Assembly: GCF_002102185.1 (NCBI RefSeq)
Contig: NZ_LQOW01000026.1
Location: 310,001 to 374,000 of the forward strand
DNA from: Mycobacterium fragae
GTDB lineage: Bacteria; Actinomycetota; Actinomycetes; Mycobacteriales; Mycobacteriaceae
Length of the DNA stretch: 64,000 nt
Direction of reading: 5' to 3'
The translations under genes and the position numbers were made by a program. Of this stretch, positions 19,288 to 28,478 are shown in pieces; the first letter of the stretch is position 1; the number at the start of each line of letters is the position of its first letter. The notes under the pieces were generated by a model. It was given only the letters and a program-made list of their open reading frames with translations. It was not told the origin of the DNA and searched no databases.

Positions 19288-19336
19288 ATTGCGCTGAGGG
19301 CTGTGCTTGAACGGATTTCACGACCCTGCGCGCAAT
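19288..19336. terminator. Possible bidirectional terminator after mceF
   Basis: The arms ATTGCGC-TG-AGGG (19288-19300) and CCCT-GC-GCGCAAT (19324-19336) can pair over 11 of 13 positions with a 23-base loop. The element lies just after the mceF stop and before the convergent hydrolase stop at 19349. No T-run follows, which is common for mycobacterial hairpin terminators. It is a moderate candidate only. Confidence 0.35.
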
Positions 19337-19348
19337 TTCAACAAATGC

Positions 19349-20239
19349 TTACTTGAGATGATCGACCAGAGTGCCGTCGGCGCCAAAGAGTTCCGCACGC
19401 CACTGCTCCAGAAGCGCTGTGGTGTCGATGTCGTCAGGGTGAAAGCCCGGTCTCATGTACTTGCGCAGATCCGCCATCACGCCTTTCAGCAGTGGCCCGC
19501 GAAACACTCCGATGGTCTGACGCCACACCGTGATCGGGTGCCAGCCGGAACGGTCCGTCATGATGGACAGCATCACGGCGACCGTGGCAACGGGGATGGT
19601 GAGCACGTAGGCCACCGCCATCACTGAAATGCGGATCCACTCCGGTCCGCCGACGGCGCGGTAGACGTCGAACGCCACCGACTTGTGTTCCAACTCCTCG
19701 ATGGCATGCCAGTTGAGCAACTGGCGCACCTCGGGATCGCCTGGGATCGCCTGCATCTCGTCGGATAGCATGCGCTGCGCGAGCGTGGCGGTGTAGTGCT
19801 CGGCGGCCGCCGTCCCCGCCAAATGCAGATAGCCCGGCAACCGATTCTCTCCGCGCACGATCAGTTGGTGGCGCCTGCTGTCGTGGTCGAACATGAACAG
19901 GCGCACCATCGGATAGCCCATCGCCACCAATTGTTCGTTGAGCCGTCGGTGCTGTTGACCGTGTACCGACTCCTGGCCGATGAACCCGGCGACCCGCTTC
20001 TTCAGCACCGGGTCGGTCACATGGTCGGCAAAGCGGCGCACCGAGCGGATGAAACCCTCCTCACCGGGCGGAAAAATCGCCGACAGCAGCGCGGTCAGGT
20101 GGCTCAGCACGATGTCGCCCTCAACGAAGTGACGCTTCATCGGTAGCGGATCACCGAACCGAAACCGGATCCGTCGCACCGTGGGATAGGTGCTCGCCGA
20201 GACTGTTTCGCTCGTCCGTACCGGCTGTGCAGCTCCCAT
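19349..20239 (-). CDS. Metal-dependent hydrolase, PF10118-like (paralog 1)
   Basis: A 296-residue protein of the predicted metal-dependent hydrolase family (COG3687-like). Its conserved acidic/histidine clusters are QESVHGQQHRRLNEQL, AAAEHYTATLAQ and HAIEELEHKSVAFDVYR, a pattern of E-x2-H pairs that suggests a ferritin-like di-metal centre. A hydrophobic segment, ISVMAVAYVLTIPVATVAVML, lies near residue 205. It ends with the block GFHPDDIDTTALLEQWRAELFG, shared with the next gene. AAGGAG lies nine bases before the ATG. It is co-transcribed with its paralog 22 bases upstream and with the TetR gene beyond. Its biochemical activity is not established to my knowledge. Confidence 0.85.
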   Translation of the reverse strand: MGAAQPVRTSETVSASTYPTVRRIRFRFGDPLPMKRHFVEGDIVLSHLTALLSAIFPPGEEGFIRSVRRFADHVTDPVLKKRVAGFIGQESVHGQQHRRLNEQLVAMGYPMVRLFMFDHDSRRHQLIVRGENRLPGYLHLAGTAAAEHYTATLAQRMLSDEMQAIPGDPEVRQLLNWHAIEELEHKSVAFDVYRAVGGPEWIRISVMAVAYVLTIPVATVAVMLSIMTDRSGWHPITVWRQTIGVFRGPLLKGVMADLRKYMRPGFHPDDIDTTALLEQWRAELFGADGTLVDHLK

Positions 20240-20261
20240 GACGATTCACTCCTTCGGTGGA

Positions 20262-21116
20262 TTACTTCAGGTGGTCGACGAGAACGCCCTCGGAGCCGAA
20301 GAGTTCCGCTCGCCACTGCTCCAGCAGTGCTGTCGTGTCGATGTCGTCGGGATGAAAGCCTGGACGGAGGTATTTCGCGAGTTCGCGTGGCAACCCTTTG
20401 AAGAACGGGCCCCGATACAGCGCATACGCTTCGCGGGCTACCCGCACCGGCTGCCGGCGAGCTATCGGGTCGCGCGCCAGCGCAATGATCAAAAGGACGG
20501 TGGTCAGCGGAATCATCACGGCCATCATGACCGCCATCACGGTGATTCGGGTGCGCTCGGAACCGCCGACAGTCCGATAGACGTCGAACGCGACCGACTT
20601 GTGTTCCAGCTCTTCCAGGGCATGCCAATTCAGCAGGTTCCACACTTCCGCGTCACCCGGAATCGCTTGCACCTCAGGGCTGGACAACACCCGCTCGGCA
20701 AGCACTGCGGTGTAGTGCTCGGCGGCTGCGGTCATCGCCAAGTGTCTGCGGCCCCCCAGCCACCGCTCGAACCGCATCCGCTTTTCTTTCAAAGACTCCG
20801 AATCCCACCAGCCGATCGGGTAGCCCATTTGGATGAGCTTCTCGTTGAGCCGGCGATGTTCCTGGCCGTGCGTGGATTCCTGACCGATGAAGCCCGCGAC
20901 CCGTTTCTTCAGCACCGGCTCTTCGATGCGGTCGGAGTATCGGTGGACCGATCGAATGAACGCCTCCTCGCCCGGCGGAAACGCGCCCGACAGCCCGGCC
21001 ACATAGTGGCTGAACACGATGTCGTTGTTGACGAAGTACTTGCCGTAGCCACTGTCCTCGCCGAATCGGAAGCGGATCCGCCGCGTCTTGGGATAGTGCT
21101 GGTGCCCGTTCGTCAT
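20262..21116 (-). CDS. Metal-dependent hydrolase, PF10118-like (paralog 2)
   Basis: A 284-residue paralog of the downstream gene with the same clusters: QESTHGQEHRRLNEKL, AAAEHYTAVLAERVL and HALEELEHKSVAFDVYR, and the same C-terminal block ending VDHLK. A hydrophobic segment (ITVMAVMMAVMIPLTTVLLIIALA) follows the third cluster. The open frame runs to 21293. I chose ATG 21116 because GAGGAAGG is 11 bases upstream and because a 19-bp palindrome lies in the would-be N-terminal extension. Tandem duplication is likely. The pair is probably controlled by the TetR gene behind it through that palindrome. Confidence 0.85.
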   Translation of the reverse strand: MTNGHQHYPKTRRIRFRFGEDSGYGKYFVNNDIVFSHYVAGLSGAFPPGEEAFIRSVHRYSDRIEEPVLKKRVAGFIGQESTHGQEHRRLNEKLIQMGYPIGWWDSESLKEKRMRFERWLGGRRHLAMTAAAEHYTAVLAERVLSSPEVQAIPGDAEVWNLLNWHALEELEHKSVAFDVYRTVGGSERTRITVMAVMMAVMIPLTTVLLIIALARDPIARRQPVRVAREAYALYRGPFFKGLPRELAKYLRPGFHPDDIDTTALLEQWRAELFGSEGVLVDHLK

Positions 21117-21148
21117 GACTGCGACGGCCTTCCTCGAACGTCCAGTAT

Positions 21149-21167
21149 CTAGTACTACTAGTACTAG
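21149..21167. promoter_or_regulatory. 19-bp palindromic operator upstream of the hydrolase pair
   Basis: CTAGTACTA-C-TAGTACTAG is a perfect inverted repeat with 9-base arms around one central base. It lies 33 bases upstream of the paralog 2 start codon, inside the 103-base gap after the TetR stop. A GATACT -10-like hexamer sits next to it on the minus strand. Its size and symmetry fit a TetR-dimer site, and the adjacent TetR gene at 21220-21987 is the natural candidate regulator. Confidence 0.6.
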
Positions 21168-21219
21168 GTGCCTTGGGTCACAGTACCGCGGGCCGGCAAG
21201 AGCCCGCAAGAGTCGCCGA

Positions 21220-21987
21220 CTAGTCCAGCTTCCGCAACTTTTCTTGGGGGTCCATGACCAGACCCCGCGCGGCCGCAGCCGCCGACAACGCACCCCACAG
21301 GAAGGTGGTCAGCTCCTCGACGAGCGCATCCTTGCTGATCGTCGGCTCGTTCAGCCAGCGCAGCACACCGAGCGCAACCCCGCCCAGCAACGCGTCGACA
21401 ACATATTGGAGGTCGTCGCCGTCGGCGCCTCGCTCCCGGAGAATGCTCGCCACCACGTCGGTGGTCGCGTTGGCCAGTGGCCGACCGCCCTCGATCAGAG
21501 CCTCGGTCGAGCGGCGCTCGGTGAACTGGGAGCCGACCAAGAAGCGGAACAGATTCGGCCGCTCGTCGACCAGGTCGATATAAGTGGCCACGGCCGAGCG
21601 GACCAGCTCCAGCGCGGTACCGGCCTCGCTGAATCGAGGCACCACGCGCTCGAGCACCATGGCTTGCACGCGTTCGCCGACGGCGCTGAACAACGTGTCC
21701 TTGTCGGCGAAGAACCGGTAGAGCTTCGGCCGGGGGACGCCGGCGGTCCGCACCACATCGTCGATGGAAAGATCGGGGCCGTATTCCTCGATCGCGCGCA
21801 ATGTCGCCTCGACCAACTCGGCGCGGACCGCAGCACGGTGCTCGCGCCAGCGATCTGCTCTGGCGTCGCCGGTCAATTCCGGCAAACGCCCACCAACGGC
21901 CTCAGTCGACACCAGCCAATGGTATCCACAGCCGTTGCCGCCCAGCGTGTACTCGGTTGACACGCGCCCACGCGCCGCGCCGTTCAT
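21220..21987 (-). CDS. TetR-family regulator (hydrolase cluster)
   Basis: A TetR/AcrR-type protein of 255 residues from ATG 21987. The helix-turn-helix reads ELVEATLRAIEEYGPDLSIDDVVRTAGVPRPKLYRFFADKDTLF, and the rest is an all-helical ligand domain. ATG 21987 has GGTGA seven bases upstream. GTG 21963 (247 residues) and GTG 21912 (230 residues, a more usual N-terminal length) are alternatives. Starting at 21987 would overlap a PHO-box-like element used by the divergent pstS2. The open frame further upstream lies over pstS2 and is shadow. It probably controls the two hydrolases downstream, and the ligand is unknown. Confidence 0.85.
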   Translation of the reverse strand: MNGAARGRVSTEYTLGGNGCGYHWLVSTEAVGGRLPELTGDARADRWREHRAAVRAELVEATLRAIEEYGPDLSIDDVVRTAGVPRPKLYRFFADKDTLFSAVGERVQAMVLERVVPRFSEAGTALELVRSAVATYIDLVDERPNLFRFLVGSQFTERRSTEALIEGGRPLANATTDVVASILRERGADGDDLQYVVDALLGGVALGVLRWLNEPTISKDALVEELTTFLWGALSAAAAARGLVMDPQEKLRKLD

Positions 21988-22003
21988 CTGTCGTTCACCG
22001 CCG
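21982..22003 (+). promoter_or_regulatory. PHO-box-like 11-bp direct repeat upstream of pstS2
   Basis: GTTCATC-TGTC followed exactly 11 bases later by GTTCACC-GCCG matches the Streptomyces PhoP PHO-box unit GTTCACC-N4 at 6/7 and 7/7 positions. It lies 75 bases upstream of the pstS2 start and ten bases before a TATTAA -10-like hexamer at 22014-22019, where a response regulator could replace the -35 contact. In mycobacteria the corresponding phosphate regulator is SenX3-RegX3. Assigning this site to RegX3 is inference. Confidence 0.6.
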
Positions 22004-22078
22004 AAGTACCGGCTATTAACGGTAAGCTCGGCGTCCGGGTAGCCCAACAGCGACGCATCTGGTCTGCAGAGGAGTTCT

Positions 22079-23191
22079 GTGAAGTTCAACCGATCTCGCG
22101 CCGCGCTGGCCCTGCTGGTCGCCGGCGCGCTGGTGTTGTCGGCATGCGGTGGTAACTCGAAAAGTTCGTCGTCCGGATCAAGCGCCCCATCGGTACCGGT
22201 CAACTGCGGCGGCAAGAAGAAACTTCAGGCCGCCGGTTCGACCGCCCAGCAGAACGCAATTGAGCAATTCGTCTATGCCTACATCCGGGCGTGCCCCGGT
22301 TACACGTTGGACTACAACGCGAACGGCTCCGGCGCCGGGGTGGAGGCATTCGTCAGCAATGAAACCGATCTCGCGGGTTCCGACAAGCCGCTGGATCCGG
22401 CCAAGGGTCAAACCGACCGGGCGCGGGAGCGGTGCGGTTCACCGGCATGGGATCTGCCTGCCGTGTTCGGCCCAATCGCGGTCACCTACAACGTCAACGG
22501 CGTCAGTTCGCTGAACCTGGACGGGCCCACGACGGCAAAGATCTTCAACGGGGCGATCACGGTGTGGAACGACCCGGCCATCGCGGGGCTCAACAGCGGC
22601 ACCAACCTGCCGTCAACCCCCATCAACGTCGTGTTCCGCAGCGACAAGTCCGGCACCACATACAACTTCCAGAAGTACCTCGATGCCGCGTCCAACGGTG
22701 CCTGGGGTAAGGGCACCGACGAGATGTTCGACGGCGGCGTCGGGCAGGGCGCCGCCGGAAATGAGGGGGTTTCGGCGGCGCTGAAGGCCACCGATGGGTC
22801 GATCGCTTACAACGAGTGGTCTTTCGCGGTGGGCCACCAGCTGGACATGGCGCAGATCATCACGTCGGCGGGTCCGGATCCGGTGACCATCACCACCGAC
22901 TCGGTCGGCAAGACAATCGCCGGGGCCAAGTTCGCCGGGCAGGGCAATGACCTGGTGGTGGACACGTCGTCGTTCTACAAGCCGACCCAGACCGGTGCCT
23001 ACCCGATCGTGCTGGCGACATATGAAATTGTCTGCTCGAAGTATCCGGATTCGGCGACCGGCACGGCCGTAAAAGCGTTCATGCAGGCCACAATCGGCGA
23101 CGGCCAGCAAGGGCTGGACCAATACGGATACATTCCGATGCCGGCCTCGTTCCAATCGAAACTGGCGGCGGCGGTGAATGCTATCTCGTGA
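22079..23191 (+). CDS. pstS2: Phosphate-binding lipoprotein PstS2
   Basis: A 370-residue periplasmic phosphate-binding lipoprotein. The leader [13 protein letters not shown] ends in a lipobox with Cys23. Phosphate-site motifs are present: [30 protein letters not shown] and [16 protein letters not shown] 22079 follows AGAGGAG at a suitable distance. The gene is followed by pknD, exactly as pstS2-pknD (Rv0932c-Rv0931c) in M. tuberculosis, which is the reason for the symbol. It binds inorganic phosphate and delivers it to the PstC/PstA permease encoded convergently. The PHO-box-like element upstream suggests induction by phosphate limitation. Confidence 0.94.
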   Translation: MKFNRSRAALALLVAGALVLSACGGNSKSSSSGSSAPSVPVNCGGKKKLQAAGSTAQQNAIEQFVYAYIRACPGYTLDYNANGSGAGVEAFVSNETDLAGSDKPLDPAKGQTDRARERCGSPAWDLPAVFGPIAVTYNVNGVSSLNLDGPTTAKIFNGAITVWNDPAIAGLNSGTNLPSTPINVVFRSDKSGTTYNFQKYLDAASNGAWGKGTDEMFDGGVGQGAAGNEGVSAALKATDGSIAYNEWSFAVGHQLDMAQIITSAGPDPVTITTDSVGKTIAGAKFAGQGNDLVVDTSSFYKPTQTGAYPIVLATYEIVCSKYPDSATGTAVKAFMQATIGDGQQGLDQYGYIPMPASFQSKLAAAVNAIS

Positions 23192-23236
23192 CGAAAGCGG
23201 ATTCGCGGTGATGGCCGGGGGAAGGGAGAGTCGACG

Positions 23237-25216
23237 GTGAGCGGCAGCAACCCGACTTCACGGGCAGGGACGCAGTTCGGGCCCTATCGGCTGCTGCGGC
23301 TACTGGGCCGCGGCGGGATGGGCGAGGTCTACGAGGCCGAGGACATGCGCAAGCGTCGGGTCGTCGCGTTGAAGCTGATCTCCCCGGAATTCTCCGGCAA
23401 CCCGATGTTTCGCGCGCGGATGCAACGTGAGGCCGATGCCGCGGGGCGGCTGACCGATCCACACGTGGTGCCGATCCATGACTACGGCGAAATCGACGGG
23501 AAGCTGTATCTGGACATGCGGCTGATCGACGGCACCGACTTGTCCAGCCTGCTCAAACGCACCGGGCCGATGAGTCCGCCGCGGGCGGTGGCCATCGTGC
23601 GTCAGGTTGCCTCGGCACTGGACGCCGCGCACGCCATCGGCGTGACGCACCGCGACGTCAAACCGGAAAACATCATCGTCACCGCCGACGACTTCGCGTA
23701 TCTGGTGGATTTCGGTATCGCCCGCGCCGCCACCGACCCGGGACTGACGCAGACCGGGACCGCGATGGGAACCTACAACTACATGGCCCCGGAGCGGTTT
23801 ACCGCCGACGAGGTCACCTACCGCGCCGATATCTATTCGCTGGCGTGCGTGTTGGCTGAGTGTTTGACGGGGTCCCCGCCCTATCGGGCGAACAGCATCG
23901 AACGAGCGGTGGGCGCGCATCTGACGCAGCCTCCCCCGCGCCCCAGCGAGCTGCGACCGGGGCGGGTTCCGCCGGCGCTGGACCAGGTGATCGCCAAGGG
24001 CATGGCCAAAAACCCCGACGAGCGCTACCGCAGCGCCGGCGAGCTGGCCGACGCCGCACACGATGCGCTGACCGCGCCCGAGCAGGATCAGTCCGCGAAG
24101 ATTTTGGCGCAAAGCGAGGACGCCGCCGCCGCCGAGACGATGGCTCGTCCGGTCGGCTCGGCCAGCGGTCCGCAGAACTGGGGCCCGCCGCCGCCCGGAG
24201 GCGTGCCGGGAGGCACCGGTGGCTGGGCCAGCCAACCTCAGTACTCCGCTGGGCCTCCCGGGCCACCGAGCTATAGCCACCCCGCCCGCGTACCGCAGCC
24301 CGATTTCACATCGGGTGCCCCCGAGCGCCGCAGCAACCGCAAGTGGTGGATCATCGCGGCGGCGGTCGTGGTGCTGCTCGTCGCCATCTTCGGATACCTG
24401 GTGCGGCCCCACCACCCATCCGGGGGGACCCAGGAGGCGTGCGGCCAAAACGTGCTGCCGTTCAACGGGCTCAACTTCCGTCTCTCCCCGGGCGGGGTGG
24501 CGGTGAACAGCGCCGGCGACGTGTTCGTCACCAACCAGGGCATGTACGGGCGGGTGGTCAAGTTGGCGCCCGGGTCGAGCACCCCGACGGTGCTGCCGTT
24601 CACCGGCCTGTACCAGCCTCAGGATGTGGCGGTCGACTCCGCAGGCACCGTCTACGTCACCGACTTCAACCACAGGGTCGTGACGTTGCCCGCCGGGTCG
24701 AACAACCAGAGCGAGCTTCCGTTCACCGGCCTGAGTTATCCCGAGGGCGTCGTGGTGGACAGCGCCGGCAGCGTGTATGTCGCCGACCGGGGCAACAGCC
24801 GCGTGCTGAAGCTGCCGCAAGGGGCGAAGGACGCGATAGTGCTGCCGTTCACCGACCTCAAAAACCCGGATGGCGTTGCGGTCGACAGCGCCGGCAACGT
24901 CTTCGTCACCGACACCGACAACAACCGGGTGGTGAAGTTGGAGGCCGGGTCCAACACCCAGACCGTGGTGCCGTTCACCGGCCTCAGCGTGCCCTGGGGT
25001 ATAGCGGTCGACGGTTCCGGCAACCTCTACGTCAGTGAACACGACAGCAGCCAGGTGCTGAAGCTGCCCGCGGGGTCCAGCACCCCGACGCCACTACCAC
25101 TCACCGGGCTCAACACCCCGTTGCAGCTGGCGGTGGACAACTCCGGGAATGTCTATGTCGCCGACCGCGGCAACAACAGGGTGATCAAGCTCCTCGTCGC
25201 GGGATGCCCCAAGTAG
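23237..25216 (+). CDS. pknD: Transmembrane Ser/Thr protein kinase PknD
   Basis: A 659-residue receptor kinase close in length to M. tuberculosis PknD (664). The kinase domain has the glycine loop GRGGMG at 24-29, catalytic Lys46, H138-R139-D140, DFG at 158-160 and the activation-loop threonines 171, 173 and 175 in GLTQTGTAMG. A proline-rich juxtamembrane linker leads to one transmembrane helix at about 369-390 (WWIIAAAVVVLLVAIFGYLV). The extracellular domain from about 405 is an NHL-repeat beta-propeller. GTG 23237 follows GGGAGAG. The pairing with pstS2 suggests phosphate or osmotic sensing, as proposed for PknD. No key residue is missing. Confidence 0.96.
   Translation: MSGSNPTSRAGTQFGPYRLLRLLGRGGMGEVYEAEDMRKRRVVALKLISPEFSGNPMFRARMQREADAAGRLTDPHVVPIHDYGEIDGKLYLDMRLIDGTDLSSLLKRTGPMSPPRAVAIVRQVASALDAAHAIGVTHRDVKPENIIVTADDFAYLVDFGIARAATDPGLTQTGTAMGTYNYMAPERFTADEVTYRADIYSLACVLAECLTGSPPYRANSIERAVGAHLTQPPPRPSELRPGRVPPALDQVIAKGMAKNPDERYRSAGELADAAHDALTAPEQDQSAKILAQSEDAAAAETMARPVGSASGPQNWGPPPPGGVPGGTGGWASQPQYSAGPPGPPSYSHPARVPQPDFTSGAPERRSNRKWWIIAAAVVVLLVAIFGYLVRPHHPSGGTQEACGQNVLPFNGLNFRLSPGGVAVNSAGDVFVTNQGMYGRVVKLAPGSSTPTVLPFTGLYQPQDVAVDSAGTVYVTDFNHRVVTLPAGSNNQSELPFTGLSYPEGVVVDSAGSVYVADRGNSRVLKLPQGAKDAIVLPFTDLKNPDGVAVDSAGNVFVTDTDNNRVVKLEAGSNTQTVVPFTGLSVPWGIAVDGSGNLYVSEHDSSQVLKLPAGSSTPTPLPLTGLNTPLQLAVDNSGNVYVADRGNNRVIKLLVAGCPK
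24450..25205 (+). repeat. Six NHL beta-propeller repeats in pknD
   Basis: The 3' third of pknD holds about six tandem coding repeats of roughly 126 bases (42 residues). Each has the pattern LPFTGL, then a P-x-G-V-AVDSAG core, then VYVTD or VYVAD, then NNRVVKL-x-AGS. They should fold into a six-bladed extracellular propeller. The nucleotide sequence has diverged between copies, so recombination between them is probably low. Confidence 0.85.
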
Positions 25217-25231
25217 GGCATTCGTCCTTCG

Positions 25232-26137
25232 TTACCGCCGACCGGCGGCAAGGATGCGAATCGCTGCTGCGGCAAGCAGATTGGCACCGGCAACCACGAT
25301 GATAAGGGTCAGCGCCGCGCCCCAGACGCGCAGGAAGCCGGCGTGTTCGGGATTGTTGAGTTCGGTGTAGATCAACAGCGGCAGCGTCGCCATGTTGCCG
25401 TTGAAGATGTCGTAGTTGATGGAGCGGCTGTACCCGACGAGCACCAGCACCGGGGCGGTTTCGCCGACGATGCGCGCGATCGACAAGAAGATACCGGAGA
25501 TGATGCCGGGCATCGCCGTCGGGATGACGATCCGCAGGATCGTTTTCCATTTCGGAATCCCCAACGCATAGCTGGCTTCTCGTAGTTCGTCTGGGACCAG
25601 CTTGAGCATCTCCTCGGTGGAGCGCACCACGATCGGCAACATCAACAACACCAATGCCAGCGACACCGCGAAGCCGCTCTGGTCGAATCCCAAAGTCGCG
25701 ATCCACAGGGCGAACACGAACAGCGTCGCCACGATAGAGGGCACTCCCGCCAGCACATCGACCATGAAGGTCGTCACCCGCGCCAGCCGATCAGAACCAT
25801 ACTCCGCCAAGTAGATAGCCGTCATCAATCCCAGCGGCACAGCCAATAGGGTGGCCACCCCGGCCTGCACCAGCGTTCCGTACAGCGCGTGGTACACCCC
25901 GCCGGCAAACTGCTCCGGCAGGACGCCTCGCAGCGAATGGGTCCACCATCCTGGCTGGACGATCGCGTACCAACCTCGTTTGATCACCACCCATAGCAGC
26001 CAGACCAGCGGAACCAGGGCGATGACGAACGAAGTGAGGAAAAGCATTGTCGCAACCTGGTTTTTGATCCGCCGCCGCAGGCTGATGTGGCGAAACGTTC
26101 CCACTTTGAGCGGCTCGTTGAGCGTGGTAGCACTCAT
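25232..26137 (-). CDS. pstA1: Phosphate ABC permease PstA1
   Basis: A 301-residue inner-membrane permease with about six hydrophobic helices. The cytoplasmic EAA loop reads [22 protein letters not shown], the contact point for the PstB ATPase. The first helix is [20 protein letters not shown]. The start overlaps the pstC2 stop by four bases. It is convergent with pknD across 15 bases, as in the M. tuberculosis Rv0928-Rv0932c locus. No pstB lies in the window, so the ATPase must come from another locus. Confidence 0.95.
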   Translation of the reverse strand: MSATTLNEPLKVGTFRHISLRRRIKNQVATMLFLTSFVIALVPLVWLLWVVIKRGWYAIVQPGWWTHSLRGVLPEQFAGGVYHALYGTLVQAGVATLLAVPLGLMTAIYLAEYGSDRLARVTTFMVDVLAGVPSIVATLFVFALWIATLGFDQSGFAVSLALVLLMLPIVVRSTEEMLKLVPDELREASYALGIPKWKTILRIVIPTAMPGIISGIFLSIARIVGETAPVLVLVGYSRSINYDIFNGNMATLPLLIYTELNNPEHAGFLRVWGAALTLIIVVAGANLLAAAAIRILAAGRR

Positions 26138-27108
26138 CCGTTGACCTTTCCGCCAGCGATCGCCCGTGCGGCCGCATTGACGACAAACGTCATGACGAAC
26201 AGCACAAAGCCCGCGGAAATATAGGCCCCGGTCGGCAGTGCCTCGGTGAATTCGTTGGCGGCGGAGGCGATCTTGGAGGCGAAGGTGTAACCGCCGTCGA
26301 ACAGTGACCAGTTCCCGGGACGCGCGGCGGCTCTCAAAATGATCAGCATCGCCACGGTTTCACCCAGGGCGCGGCCCAAACCGAGCATCGACGCCGCGAC
26401 GATGCCGCTACGACCGAACGGCAGCACGGTCATCCGCACGACTTCCCACTTCGTCGCGCCGAGGGCCTGCGCGGCCTCCATCTGTATGACGGGCGTCTGC
26501 CGGAACACTTCTCGCGACACCGAGGAGACGATCGGCAGGATCATCACCGCGAGCACCACCCCGGCGGTGAAGATGTTGCCGCCACCGACCATCGACACGT
26601 TGCCGTTCTTGAACAGAAACAACCAATTCGCGTGGTGGTTGAGAAACGTTGCGAGCGGCTCCAGTTTGGGCGCCAGCACGAAGATGCCCCACAACCCGAA
26701 GATGATCGAGGGCACAGCGGCGAGCAGATCGACCATCACACCGAACGGACGCGACAACTGCGCCGGAGCGTATTGGGTGAGAAACACCGCGATCCCCACC
26801 GCGACCGGCACCGCCAACACCAACGCGAACACCGAACTCAGCACCGTGACCATCAGCAGATCGCGGATACCGAACGCCAGGTGCTCGGCGTCCGTGGTAT
26901 CGAATTGGGCGCTGGTCAAGAAGTTGACGTGGTCCGCGCGCAGGGACGGGATGGCGCGCACCAAAAGGAACACCGCGATCAGCACAATCGCCGTCACGAT
27001 CGTCGAACCGGCAGCGGCGGCGATCAACTTGAACAGTCGATCCGCCCGCCGTGCCCTGCCGGTATCGGTCGACGTTGGCGCCCGCCTTATCCGCGTCCGA
27101 TCACCCAT
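26134..27108 (-). CDS. pstC2: Phosphate ABC permease PstC2
   Basis: A 324-residue permease and partner of PstA1. After a basic N-terminus ([17 protein letters not shown]) the first membrane helix is [19 protein letters not shown]. The EAA loop is [22 protein letters not shown], followed by [14 protein letters not shown]. The C-terminal helix ([21 protein letters not shown]) ends the protein. The gene lies 48 bases after pstS3 and overlaps pstA1, so the three form one operon for high-affinity phosphate uptake. Confidence 0.95.
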   Translation of the reverse strand: MGDRTRIRRAPTSTDTGRARRADRLFKLIAAAAGSTIVTAIVLIAVFLLVRAIPSLRADHVNFLTSAQFDTTDAEHLAFGIRDLLMVTVLSSVFALVLAVPVAVGIAVFLTQYAPAQLSRPFGVMVDLLAAVPSIIFGLWGIFVLAPKLEPLATFLNHHANWLFLFKNGNVSMVGGGNIFTAGVVLAVMILPIVSSVSREVFRQTPVIQMEAAQALGATKWEVVRMTVLPFGRSGIVAASMLGLGRALGETVAMLIILRAAARPGNWSLFDGGYTFASKIASAANEFTEALPTGAYISAGFVLFVMTFVVNAAARAIAGGKVNG

Positions 27109-27156
27109 GCCGGCAACGGTAACGCGGCCGGATGTGGTGCCACACGCGACCTCGGA

Positions 27157-28284
27157 TCACGCGATGGCGTTGACCGCGGTCGACAACCTCGACTTGAAGG
27201 AGTCGGGGATCGGGACGTATCCGTTGTCCGCCAAGCCGTTCTGGCCGGCGCCGATGGTGGACTGCAGGAACGCCTTCACCGCTGTACCGACCTGAGGGTC
27301 GGGGTACTTCGAGCAGACGATCTCATAGGTCGCCAGCACGATCGGGTATGCGCCGGCCTGCGTGGGCTTGTAGAACGACATCGTGTCCAGCACAAGGTCG
27401 TTGCCCTGCCCCTTGATGGTGGCGCCGGCAATCGTCTTACCGACCGAGTCTGCGCTGATCGCCACCGGCTGCGGTGCCGCGGGTGTGACGATGTGAGCCA
27501 TGTTCAACTTCCGCTGCTGGGCGAACGACCATTCGTTGTAGGTGACCGCGCCGTCGGTGTTCTGGATGGCCGCCGACGTGCCTTCGTTGCCCGAAGCGCC
27601 CTCGCCGACACCGCCGTTGAACGTCTTGCCGGTGCCCTTGCCCCAGGCCCCGTCCGAGGCGGCGTCGAGATATTTCTGGAAGTTGTCCGTGGTTCCCGAC
27701 TGGTCGCTGCGGAATACCACGTGAATGGGCGTCGGTGGCAGGTTGGTGCCCGCGTTGAGCGCCGCGATCGCCGGGTCATTCCATGTGGTGATGGCGCCGT
27801 TGAAGATCTTCGCCGCGGTCGGCCCGTCCAGGTTCAACGTGCTCACGCCTTTGACGTTGTAGGTGACCGCTATCGGGCCGAACACCACCGGCAAATTCCA
27901 GGCCGGCGATCCGCAGCGTTGCTGCGCCTTGGCGGCCTCGTCGGAGCTCAGCGGCACATCCGAGCCTCCGAAATCGGTTTGGTTGCCGACGAATTCATTG
28001 ATCCCGGCGCCGGAACCGTTGGCCGTGTAATTGAGGGTCTGGCCGGAACACGCCTGTTCGAAGGCGTTGACGAAACGGGCCATCGCGTTGGCTTGCGCGG
28101 TCGAGCCGCTGGCCTTCAGCGTCTTCTTTCCGCCACAGCTCACCTTCGCCGCAGACGACGAACCGGGGGGCGCGCCTTGCACCGTGGTGTTGTTGGTCGT
28201 GTTGGTGTTATTGCCGCACGCGGACAGCACCAGGGCTCCGGTGGCCAGGACCCCCAGCGCGGCGCCAAATCCGTTGAGCTTCAA
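27157..28284 (-). CDS. pstS3: Phosphate-binding lipoprotein PstS3
   Basis: A 375-residue phosphate-binding lipoprotein. The start is a TTG at 28284, preceded by AAAGGA. It gives [23 protein letters not shown] with lipobox Cys23, nearly the M. tuberculosis PstS3 leader as I remember it. Upstream ATG and GTG codons in the same open frame (to 28401) would place 39 charged residues before the leader and are unlikely. Phosphate-site motifs are [34 protein letters not shown] and [14 protein letters not shown] clear PHO box like that of pstS2 was not seen upstream, only a degenerate 11-base periodicity. Confidence 0.93.
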   Translation of the reverse strand: MKLNGFGAALGVLATGALVLSACGNNTNTTNNTTVQGAPPGSSSAAKVSCGGKKTLKASGSTAQANAMARFVNAFEQACSGQTLNYTANGSGAGINEFVGNQTDFGGSDVPLSSDEAAKAQQRCGSPAWNLPVVFGPIAVTYNVKGVSTLNLDGPTAAKIFNGAITTWNDPAIAALNAGTNLPPTPIHVVFRSDQSGTTDNFQKYLDAASDGAWGKGTGKTFNGGVGEGASGNEGTSAAIQNTDGAVTYNEWSFAQQRKLNMAHIVTPAAPQPVAISADSVGKTIAGATIKGQGNDLVLDTMSFYKPTQAGAYPIVLATYEIVCSKYPDPQVGTAVKAFLQSTIGAGQNGLADNGYVPIPDSFKSRLSTAVNAIA

Positions 28285-28428
28285 ATCGGTTCCTTTGAAC
28301 AAGATCAACTCCTTTGCACACTTGCGTCCGGTTGCTGGAGGCCAACCCCGCATGAGCTCACAGGCAACACACAGCCTCACCGTGTTCGAACGTAGCACCA
28401 AGCATTCCCGGTTCGGGAGCGATCACAC

Positions 28429-28450
28429 CTAAATCAAGCACTTGACTTAA
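28429..28450. promoter_or_regulatory. TetR-type operator O1 upstream of the SDR gene
   Basis: A 22-bp imperfect palindrome with half-sites CTAAATCAA and TTGACTTAA around GCAC. A near-identical copy lies upstream of the TetR gene at 29291-29312. The only differences are the first base and one spacer base. The right arm supplies TTGACT, a good -35 hexamer for the SDR gene, so a bound protein would block RNA polymerase. The TetR protein at 29340 is the natural ligand. Confidence 0.65.
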
Positions 28451-28471
28451 CCATGTTCGCGCCGATTAACT
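28442..28471 (+). promoter_or_regulatory. Promoter of the SDR gene, probably leaderless
   Basis: TTGACT at 28442-28447 and TTAACT at 28466-28471 are spaced by 18 bases. Transcription would start near 28478, one base before the GTG at 28479, and no Shine-Dalgarno precedes that GTG. A leaderless transcript is therefore likely, which is common in mycobacteria. Confidence 0.45.
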
Positions 28472-28478
28472 CTTCGAT

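Noticed and set aside
23300..25042. 580-codon minus-strand frame opposite pknD
   Set aside because: It mirrors the kinase and the NHL repeats. Its repeated composition comes from the propeller repeats on the other strand.
28340..28385. Degenerate 11-base repeats upstream of pstS3 on the minus strand as a PHO box
   Set aside because: Units match GTTCACC at only 4-5 of 7 positions, which is not better than chance in this composition.
28306..28401. Longer PstS3 start
   Set aside because: It would put charged residues before the lipoprotein leader. TTG 28284 has a ribosome site and matches the remembered leader.
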